Source of the DNA: Cristatella mucedo
Taxonomy: Eukaryota; Bryozoa; Phylactolaemata; Cristatellidae
DNA length: 64,000 nt
NCBI GenBank assembly: GCA_009760855.2
Contig: WPIO01000216.1
Coordinates: forward strand, 219,001-283,000
Reading direction: 5' to 3'
This document shows, piece after piece, positions 45,064 through 53,400 of this stretch (its first letter is position 1; each line of letters begins with the position of its first letter). The translations under genes and the position numbers were made by a program. Under the pieces are notes generated by a model, which searched no databases, was not told where the DNA came from, and saw nothing but the letters and a program-made list of their open reading frames with translations.

Positions 45064-48000
45064 TCATAGGGACCCACTAAATGCTGTCCTTAATAGGTGC
45101 GTTTTTAGGTTCCTTTTAAATGTGGTCAGGTCAGGGGATGTTCTGACGCAGGTCGGGAGGGAGTTCCAGGCTTTGGGAGCATATGAACTAAATGCACGGT
45201 CTCCAAAGGATTGAAGGTTTATATGAGGTATTTCTAGACTGTTGGATTCCGAAAAGCGAGTGGTACGATGCTTTGCCTGATGGGGTAGTATATCTGACAG
45301 ATAGGCTGGAGCCATAGAATGAAGGGACCTAAAAGTGAGGGACAAAACCTTGAAGTCAATCCGTTGCTTGACTGGTAGCCAATGCAGGTCGGTGAGAAGT
45401 GGAGTAATGTGGCAACTGTGACGCTCACGACAGACAAGCCTAGCTGAAGAGTTTTGCACCAGCTGCAATCGCCTGATCGCACATGCTAGTAGGCCAGTAA
45501 GCAGTGAGTTGCAGAAGTCGAGACGGGATGTCACGAATGCATGGACCAACTTGGACGTGGTATCTTTATCTAAACAAGCCCGAATTGTAGCAATGTTATG
45601 AAGCTGAAAATAGGTGGATTTGACTGTGGAGCTGATGTGGTCGTCTAACGAGAGGTCGCTTTGGAATATGACACCTTGATTTCGAGCTGATTCAACTGGA
45701 GATATGCTGGCAGAGCAAATTTTGAGAGTCAGCCTTTCCAATCTCTGGATCACACTGGGTTTGCCCATAACTAGTAAGTTAGTTTTATCATCGTTAAGTT
45801 TTAGAAAATTTGCTGCCATCCATGAGCGGATGTCATCAATGCATGCAGCTTGTGACTTAAGAGAATATGAGGTGCTCGAAGGCTGTGAGGGATCAAAGCA
45901 AAGGTAGAACTGAGTGTCATCCGCATAGAAGTGAAAGCCCAGATTGTGCTTGGCAATCACATCAGCAAGAGGCAGATATAAACCGTGAAAAGAACCGAAC
46001 CTAGCACTGAGCCCTGAGGTACTCCATATTTCAGAGGTACTTCAGATGAGCTTTGTCCATTCACGTCAATACTCTGGAGTCTCCCAGTGAGATTGGACCT
46101 GAACCACTGCAGAGCAGTGCCAGTGATGCCCAGGCGAGATGAGAGGCGCTCTAGAAGAACTTCGTGATCGATAGCATCAAAAGCTGCCGAAAGATCAAGC
46201 AAAACAAGCAGAGACACTCTGCCCATGTCTGCATTCCTAAGTAGGTCGTTGTATACCCGAAGCAATGCTGACTCTGTGGAGTGATTAGCTCTAAAGCCAG
46301 ACTGGAACTTACTAGCAAGGTGTGAGGTTTCGATATACGAGTTCAGCGGGTCCGCCACGACCCGTTTGAGTGTCTTTGATAGGAATGGTAGAAGGGAAAC
46401 TGGGCGGTAGTTGCTCAGGTTCTCTTGGTCAAGTGTAGTTTTCTTGAGAAGTGGCCTGACTACAGCTTTTTTGAAAGGTGCTGGGACATGACCTGAGGCT
46501 AATGACATATTGATTATGTTAGTTACGCATGGCAGCAGCAGATCAATGCAACGTAGGAGCAGGACAGTGGGAATAGGGTCCAGAGGACTTGTTGTCTTCT
46601 TTGATTGAGATACGAACTTTAGGACTAGATCACTAGTGACCTGCTTAAATGCAGACATTGAAGTGCAGCCAGGAACCGAGGAACAGCATCCTAGTGGGGA
46701 GGTTGTCATCGCAAGGATGGAGTCCCTGATCTTTTCTATCTTCTGCACAAAGAATCGAGAGAAGCGATTGGCTAGATCATCATTAGGATCATCAGGTAAG
46801 GAGCTAATTTGGGAACGGTTGAGGAGATGGTTTATTGTCGACATCAGCATTTTTGGATTGTGCATCTGTGATTCAACAATGTTTTTATAAAAAACTAGAC
46901 TTAGCCTTTGCTAGGATCGATTGGTACGACCTACAGTAGTCTTCATATGCCTGTCGATGGACAGTTAGTACTGATCTTTTGTATGCTTTTTCAAGCTTTC
47001 GTTTAGTAGACTTGGCTAGTTTAATGTCTGTAGTAAACCATAGGCCGTCTGGGCGGGGGCGCACAGTGCGCTTTGTCAGAGGGGCAAACTCGTCTAGCGT
47101 GTCAGCTAGTGTCGTGTTGAAGCTATCTACCAATGATGACAGATCGGAGGGAGGATTGAGCAGCAGAAGTGAAGCAGATATTCTTGCACGGACAGCATCG
47201 ATGTCAAGGGTCTTGAAGTTTCGCGATTCACAGGTTATTTGAGAGGAGGATGTGGGCACACACTGTAGATTGAATGAGATCTGCATGTGGTCAGATAAGC
47301 ATGATTTGGTAATTATTGGTGATGACAAAGTGCAGTTATATGAGAAAATCTGGTCGAGTCTGTGACCCTTAATGTGGGTAGGGCCATGCACATGAGCCAC
47401 AAGAGACAATGAGTCAGTCAATGCACGAAATTCGGCGCTGAAAGCATCAGATAAGTTATCTAAGTGAACGTTGAAATCACCCATAACGAGGAAGGATCGA
47501 TTTCTTGCACACAGAATCGAAATGAGATCGGAGAAATCTGAGATAAAGAAGGATTTGGTACCTGGTGACCGATAGACTACTGCCACTGTAGCGCCCTGCT
47601 GGCCTTGGCTGAATTTTAGCGGTAGCTTGTTTTCTGGTGAGACCAAGACAATTTATTCAAAAGACTGCTTCGAGGGTACCGCAAATGGCTTGAAGTTGAA
47701 TTTCGAGTGCACGACAATAGCAACTCCACCTCCAGTTTGGATTGATCTAAGGGTGTCAAAGAACGAGAAACCAGATGGAGTTGCGTCTTTAATTGTCGGA
47801 CAGTTTATCGATTTCAGCCAAGTTTCAGTTAGGGCGAGCAGGTCGATACCATTTTCAGAAATAAGTTCGCTTATTACTAGAGGTTTATTGCACATTCAGC
47901 GAGGATTCCAAAGGCAAGCGTTAAGTCTGGCCGATGGGGTTACAACAGGCTTGATGACCACTAAGTTTGAGGAATTTACAGTGACGCATGTGGGGGAGCG

Positions 48001-48300
48001 TGCTGAGTGGTTCGAGACAATGCTAGGAATACCGAACGAGCTGGCACTCAGCTTGCAGGTTCCGTCCAACGAGAGGCGTCTGAGCTGGCGGTTCCGTCCA
48101 CCCCGGCGGCTACCGGGTGCTTTTCTTTTGTTAATGCATAGCTCACGAATCTTAGCAACAACATTAATATCTAGGAATGCAGTTGATATGCGATGACGAA
48201 GCGATAACAGCTGCTGACGATCATAACTAACAAGCAGGTTACTAGCCGCCGGCAAAGCTAAGGCAGCCGCCTGCGTGGGAGACCCAGCAGCCTGAAGCAA
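45064..48300 (-). pseudogene. LINE ORF: endonuclease plus reverse transcriptase
   Basis: A coding region of about 1,080 codons. N-terminal linker 48300-47896; endonuclease/exonuclease/phosphatase-fold (APE-type) endonuclease about 47895-47230 with LLALTETWL, FLVMGDFNVHLD, HRLDQIF and CLSDHMQISF; linker with LMSTINHLLNRSQISSLPDD; reverse transcriptase about 46600-45700 with LVLLDLSAAFDAIDHEVLLE, KYGVPQGSVLG and FYADDTQ; C-terminal domain with SKLVHAFVTSRLDFCNSL and SFGDRAFSSYAPKAWNSLP. The lesions are two in-frame stops (47896-47898 and about 47650) and two frameshifts (about 46880 and 45965). Catalytic motifs, including FADD-type YADD, are intact. Only four lesions make it a young, recently active copy, though it is not active now. 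Confidence 0.9.
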
Positions 48301-48403
48301 TAAGCGTTTAGATGTCCATAGGCACGTAATTTCTTACGCGCTACGGTCAAATAACAATCAGAATAACTTTAAACAGGTCTTAGCTGTATCGTTTCGTTAT
48401 ACG

Positions 48404-48670
48404 ATGTTCGCAAGAACTTCGGTTTTCGGAAGAATTCTGCAACGAACAAGAACGCACGTTAGAGCGCTCTATGTCAGGAGGCGAGAGTTGTTTGGTAAAG
48501 AAGTTAATTGGGATGCAAGTCAGTTAGATCCTAAATCTTGGTCAAAGAATTTCTAGGAAGTTAGGTCAGGAGGCTTTCTTCCTGCAATCCCAACTGTTAT
48601 TGTTGCAATTGCTGACATGGTTGGTACTGCAGGAATAGTTATTTCAATTGGTGTTACAATTGCTGGCTAA
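48404..48670 (+). pseudogene. Small basic protein with a C-terminal membrane segment
   Basis: Frame of 88 codons from ATG 48404 (after TCGTTATACG) with one TAG at codon 51 (48554). The N-terminal half is strongly basic (RILQRTRTHVRALYVRRREL). After the stop the same frame has a continuous hydrophobic segment (AIPTVIVAIADMVGTAGIVI) up to the end at 48668, a likely membrane span. No family known. The arrangement of basic tail and membrane anchor suits a small virion membrane or capsid-associated protein, which is inference only. Confidence 0.45.
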
Positions 48671-48693
48671 ATAAAAAATTAATAGATAATACA

Positions 48694-49116
48694 GTGATTA
48701 CTGGTAAACCTCCAAAAATGGAAACACACGAGCAAAGAATGAATGCACTAACTTTACAAAGTGAAAGACTAAGAAATGCTATTAGTGATTTGAATAATAT
48801 GGTAAAACTAATTAATCGTGAAACAGATTTTGATGCATCAGGTAAAGTACAAAGAGAAGAAGTAAGAAATCGATTGGATTATACGGATCATGGAAGAAAG
48901 CTAGTGGAAAACGGAGGTGTGGACTTTGCACCAGAACTAAAAAGAGATATTAAAAAAGTTGAAAGTAGTACAGTTGGGGGGTAAAAGGAAAGCAATTGTA
49001 AGGTGGAGTCAGCAATGTTGCTTAGTACTCTTTATGCAAGGGGCGTAAGTACTGAAGAGACTGATAGAGAGATAAAGAAATTGCGAGTAGAATTAAAACA
49101 AAGGTGTAGCAACTAA
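48694..49116 (+). pseudogene. Coiled-coil-like protein, 140 codons with one stop
   Basis: ORF 48694-48984 (96 codons) has heptad-like helical sequence (MNALTLQSERLRNAISDLNN) and a charged second half. It ends TVGG at a run of six G residues followed by TAA. The same frame stays open after the stop for another 43 codons (LYARGVSTEETDREIKKLRV) to 49114. Either the stop is a mutation or the G run hides a length error. A possible earlier ATG is not seen; M at codon 9 is an alternative start. Function unknown. Confidence 0.45.
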
Positions 49117-49167
49117 TAATGTGAATATCTAACTATTTTATTATCTAATCTAAACAGTAAGTACAAT

Positions 49168-49620
49168 TTAGACGTGCGAATTTAAATGAAGACGGATTGC
49201 TTCTAAATCATAAGACGTTGCAGCGTCCTCTTCATTGTCAAAATATCCCAAATGAAACAAATTTTAATCTATTCTAATATATGATTTATATTTATTTACC
49301 TTTCCATCAAAACAAAAACCGATACATTTTTTCTTTTTGGTTTATTTCTTTGATTTTCAGAATTTTTTGCAGGTCTTAAATTACTAATTCTATTGTCTAA
49401 CTTATTCAAATTAATGTGATCTATTTGAAATATAGGCATTTCATTTTTGCAAATGAGTCAGGCAATTCTATGACTACTATAGTTTACTATCAACACTAAT
49501 AACTCAATAACCATCTTTATCAATCGTGCCGGCTTCATCTCCAATTCTTGCTGATCCTCTTTCAACTCTCCATCGCAAGACTCCAGTAAAAGCGTTGAAA
49601 TCCAAAAGTTCTACAACTCT
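49168..49620 (-). pseudogene. HNH endonuclease with AP2-type DNA-binding end
   Basis: The minus strand encodes, in three frames, ELLDFNAFTGVLRWRVERG, ARIGDEAGTIDKDGY, then SSHRIA and FQIDHINLNKLDNRISNLRP (the HNH core near 49390-49425), and finally FDGKVNKYKSYIRID, FHLGYFDNEEDAATSYDLEA and IRLH, which is the AP2-like DNA-binding domain. This is the layout of mobile HNH-AP2 nucleases of phages, giant viruses and their relatives. Stops and frameshifts lie near 49505, 49480, 49335 and 49250, so it is dead. It lies between plus-strand genes and opposite to them, as an inserted mobile gene would. It is too broken to appear as one open frame. Confidence 0.8.
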
Positions 49621-49723
49621 CTCTCTCTCAATTGAGCAACTTCATCAACTCTTGAACAATCATCTATTGACATTTCTACACAATGTTTTTAATCTGTTTC
49701 AATTATTTTATTACATATAGAAA

Positions 49724-50366
49724 ATGAGTTATCAAGAAGTAAAACGATCATTGTCAGATTGTCAAATAAAACTAATACATAGATCAACAGAACCAATTTC
49801 TATCCATTAGAAACATTCAGGTTGAGCAGGACCAGTTTCTTTACTTGTTACTAATACAAACCTAATAATATAGAAAAAAGTAAAGCGAAAGGTATTGGAT
49901 TACAATTGAATCCAAGTCCTAAACAATTAAAAGCAAATCGAAAAACAGTAAGTGGTATATTAGATAAAATAAAAAAATAACTGGAAATCGTGAAATGCGT
50001 CTTCCTCTTCCTAAAGGTGTTCAATCACAAAATGTTCCTGGAGGAAGTTTAGACGATACAGGAATATATAGTTATGCTAGCCCAGGAGCACATAATCAGT
50101 TCAGAAAACGCTTAAATGAAGGGTACGAGGGAATCAATGCACAACATAGAGCAGCATTAGTCCATGATAGTCTTTAAACTAAGAATACATCTGATCCGGA
50201 ACCAAAAAGAACTAAAATAACGAATCTATCAGATTGAGTTTTAGGAGAATCTTCAGCACGTACTGCACTTAACCCAAAGCAACGAGCTTATGTTAGAGAA
50301 GATACTAAAACGGTTGCAGCAATTATGAGTGCCAAGGCAAACTTAGGTGAAGGTATTAGTGGTTTA
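49724..50366 (+). pseudogene. Parvovirus-type phospholipase A2-like protein, truncated
   Basis: The start at 49724 follows TTATTACATATAGAAA. The N-terminal part is broken (stop at 49808; further pieces such as LNPSPKQLKANRKTVSGIL). ORF 49995-50177 contains SPGAHNQFRKRLNEGYEGIN and AALVHDSL, the pattern of the viral PLA2-like domain: a PG loop, RL-x-x-G-x-x-GIN, then the catalytic HD pair. The TAA at 50175-50177 falls where family members usually have the Tyr of HDxxY. The frame continues to the family-like end VAAIMSAKANLGEGI, then runs into telomere-like repeats. In parvoviruses this domain helps the particle leave endosomes. Polinton and adintovirus members carry it too. The glycine-rich calcium loop is altered. 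Confidence 0.7.
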
Positions 50367-50446
50367 GTGTGGTTAAGGGTGGTTTAGGGTTTACGGTTTA
50401 GGACTTAAAGTTTAGGGTTTAGGGTTTAGGGAATAGTGTTTAGGGT
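50361..50446 (+). repeat. Degenerate TTTAGGG telomere-like block
   Basis: About a dozen TTTAGGG-related heptamers, of which three in a row are perfect (50411-50431), with variants such as TTTACGG, TTTAGGA and AATAGTG. The G-rich strand runs 5' to 3' towards the right, as at a right-hand chromosome end. It joins the broken PLA2-like gene to the GC-rich satellite. Confidence 0.8.
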
Positions 50447-53400
50447 TCCTCAGGCCTCAGGGCCCAGGCCCAGGGCCCAGGCCCTAGGCCCAGGGCCCTA
50501 GGCCCAGGGCCCAGGCCCAGGGCCCTAGGCCCAGGGCCCAGGCCCAGGGCCCAGGCCTCAGGGCCCAGGGCCCAGGCCCAGGCCTCAGGCCCAGGGCCCA
50601 GGGCCCAGGCCCAGGCCCAGGCCTCAGGCCCAGGCCCAGGCCTCAGGCCCAGGCCCAGGCCCTAGGGCCCAGGGCCCAGGCCCAGGCCCAGGCCTAGGCC
50701 CAGGCCCAGGCCCAGGCCCAGGCCCAGGGCCCAGGCCCAGGCCCAGGCCCAGGCCCAGGCCCAGGGCCCAGGCCCAGGCCCAGGCCCAGGGCCTCAGGCC
50801 TAGGCCCAGGCCCAGGCCCAGGCCCAGGGCCTCAGGCCCAGGCCCAGGGCCCAGGCCCAGGGCCCAGGCCCAGGCCCAGGCCCAGGCCCAGGGCCCAGGC
50901 CCAGGCCCAGGGCCCTAGGCCCAGGGCCCAGGCCTCAGGGCCCAGGCCCAGGCCCAGGGCCCAGGCCCAGGGCCCAGGCCCAGGCCCAGGCCCAGGCCCA
51001 GGCCCAGGCCCAGGCCCAGGCCCAGGCCTCAGGCCCAGGCCCAGGGCCCAGGCCCAGGCCCAGGGCCCAGGCCTCAGGCCCAGGCCCAGGCCTCAGGCCC
51101 AGGGCCCAGGCCCAGGCCCAGGGCCCAGGCCCAGGCCCAGGCCCAGGCCCAGGGCCCAGGCCTCAGGGCCCAGGCCCTAGGCCCAGGCCCAGGCCCAGGG
51201 CCCAGGGCCCAGGCCCAGGCCCAGGGCCCAGGCCCAGGGCCCAGGCCTCAGGCCCAGGCCCAGGGCCCAGGCCCAGGCCCAGGGCCCAGGCCTAGGCCCA
51301 GGGCCCAGGCCCAGGCCCAGGGCCCAGGCCCAGGCCTCAGGCCCAGGCCCAGGCCCAGGCCTCAGGCCCAGGCCCAGGCCCAGGGCCCAGGCCCAGGGCC
51401 CAGGCCTCAGGCCCAGGGCCCAGGCCCAGGCCCAGGCCTCAGGCCCAGGCCCAGGCCCAGGCCCAGGGCCCAGGCCCAGGCCCAGGCCCAGGGCCTCAGG
51501 CCCAGGGCCCAGGCCCAGGCCCAGGGCCCAGGCCCAGGCCCAGGCCCAGGGCCCAGGCCCAGGCCCAGGCCCAGGCCCAGGGCCCAGGCCCAGGCCCAGG
51601 GCCCAGGCCTCAGGCCCAGGCCCAGGGCCCAGGCCCAGGGCCCAGGCCCAGGGCCCAGGCCCAGGCCCAGGCCTCAGGGCCCAGGCCCAGGGCCCAGGCC
51701 CAGGGCCCAGGCCCAGGCCCAGGCCCAGGCCCAGGGCCTCAGGCCCAGGCCCAGGCCTCAGGGCCCAGGCCCAGGGCCCAGGCCCAGGCCCAGGCCCAGG
51801 GCCCAGGCCCAGGGCCCAGGCCCAGGGCCCAGGCCCAGGGCCCAGGCCCAGGGCCCAGGCCCAGGCCCAGGGCCCAGGGCCCAGGCCCAGGCCCAGGGCC
51901 CAGGCCCAGGGCCTCAGGCCCAGGGCCCAGGCCCAGGCCCAGGCCCAGGGCCCAGGCCCAGGGCCCAGGCCCAGGCCCAGGGCCCAGGCCCAGGCCCAGG
52001 GCCCAGGCCCAGGCCCAGGGCCCAGGCCTCAGGCCCAGGGCCCAGGCCTAGGCCCAGGCCCAGGCCCAGGCCCAGGCCCAGGGCCCAGGCCCAGGCCCAG
52101 GCCCAGGGCCCAGGGCCCAGGCCCAGGCCTCAGGCCCAGGCCCAGGGCCCAGGCCCAGGGCCCAGGCCCAGGCCTAGGCCCAGGGCCCAGGCCCAGGCCT
52201 CAGGCCCAGGCCCAGGCCTCAGGCCCAGGCCCAGGCCCAGGCCCAGGGCCCAGGCCTCAGGCCCAGGCCCAGGCCCAGGCCCAGGCCCAGGGCCCAGGCC
52301 CAGGCCCAGGGCCCAGGCCTCAGGGCCCAGGCCCAGGGCCTCAGGCCCAGGCCCAGGCCCAGGCCCAGGCCCAGGCCCAGGCCCAGGGCCCAGGCCCAGG
52401 GCCCAGGCCCAGGCCCAGGGCCCAGGCCCAGGCCCAGGGCCCAGGCCCAGGCCTCAGGCCCAGGCCCAGGCCCAGGGCCCAGGCCCAGGGCCCAGGCCCA
52501 GGCCCAGGGCCCAGGCCTCAGGGCCTCAGGCCCAGGCCCAGGCCCAGGCCCAGGGCCCAGGCCTCAGGCCCAGGGCCTCAGGCCCAGGGCCCAGGCCCAG
52601 GCCCAGGGCCTCAGGCCCAGGGCCCAGGCCCAGGCCCAGGCCCAGGCCCAGGCCCAGGGCCCAGGCCCAGGGCCCAGGCCCAGGCCCAGGCCCAGGGCCC
52701 AGGCCCAGGCCCAGGCCCAGGCCTCAGGCCCAGGCCCAGGGCCCAGGCCCAGGCCCAGGCCCTAGGCCCAGGGCCCAGGCCCAGGCCCAGGGCCCAGGCC
52801 CAGGCCCAGGGCCTCAGGGCCCAGGCCTAGGCTCAGGCCCAGGCCCAGGGCCCTAGGCCCAGGGCCCAGGGCCCAGGCCCAGGCCCAGGCCCAGGGCCCA
52901 GGCCCAGGCCCAGGCCTCAGGCCCAGGCCCAGGCCCAGGGCCCAGGCCCAGGCCCAGGCCCAGGGCCTCAGGGCCCAGGCCCAGGCCTCAGGGCCCAGGC
53001 CTCAGGCCCAGGGCCCAGGCCCAGGCCCAGGGCCCAGGCCCAGGCCCAGGGCCCAGGCCCAGGCCCAGGGCCCAGGCCCAGGCCCAGGCCCAGGCCCAGG
53101 GCCCAGGCCCAGGCCCAGGGCCCAGGGCCCAGGCCCAGGCCCAGGCCCAGGCCCAGGCCTCAGGCCCAGGGCCCAGGCCCAGGCCCAGGGCCCAGGCCCA
53201 GGCCCAGGCCCAGGCCCAGGCCCAGGCCCTAGGCCCAGGGCCCAGGCCCAGGGCCCAGGCCCAGGGCCCAGGCCCAGGCCCAGGGCCCAGGCCCAGGCCC
53301 AGGGCCCAGGCCCAGGGCCCAGGGCCCAGGGCCCAGGCCCAGGCCCAGGCCCAGGGCCCAGGGCCCAGGCCCAGGCCCAGGGCCCAGGGCCCAGGCCCAG

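Larger units (their letters stand above)
44827..48310 (-). mobile_element. Best-preserved CR1/L2-like LINE, about 3.5 kb
   Basis: The 3' end on the minus strand has an (AAT)n tail (44830-44848), preceded by the UTR stem-loop (44858-44897). The 5' end is near 48310, where viral-type sequence resumes by about 48404. It carries one long coding region (45064-48300). It is inserted in the Polinton-like element, so it is younger than the element's arrival. I could not find a clear target-site duplication. Confidence 0.88.
34821..50366. mobile_element. Polinton/adintovirus-like element, decayed and right-truncated
   Basis: The left border is marked by an abrupt change from the 21-bp array to AT-rich, gene-dense DNA and by a hairpin. 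The set of recognisable genes is a protein-primed family B DNA polymerase, fibre-like repeat proteins, an HNH-AP2 endonuclease and a parvovirus-type PLA2-like protein. Polymerase plus PLA2-like protein is a combination known from Polintons and adintoviruses. Major and minor capsid protein, FtsK-type ATPase, adenain-type protease and integrase are not seen. They may lie in a lost right part, or this may be a reduced lineage. The right border at about 50366 cuts the PLA2-like gene. A LINE occupies 44827-48310. Confidence 0.75.

Noticed and set aside
47627-48196. Plus-strand 189-codon open frame
   Set aside because: It is antisense to the LINE endonuclease and N-terminal region.
49526-49720. Plus-strand 64-codon open frame
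   Set aside because: It lies antisense to the start of the HNH-AP2 remnant, whose motifs are recognisable, and shows none itself.
50361-50446. A true chromosome end
   Set aside because: The block is short and degenerate, and at least 13.5 kb of satellite follow it; at most it is a former or healed end.
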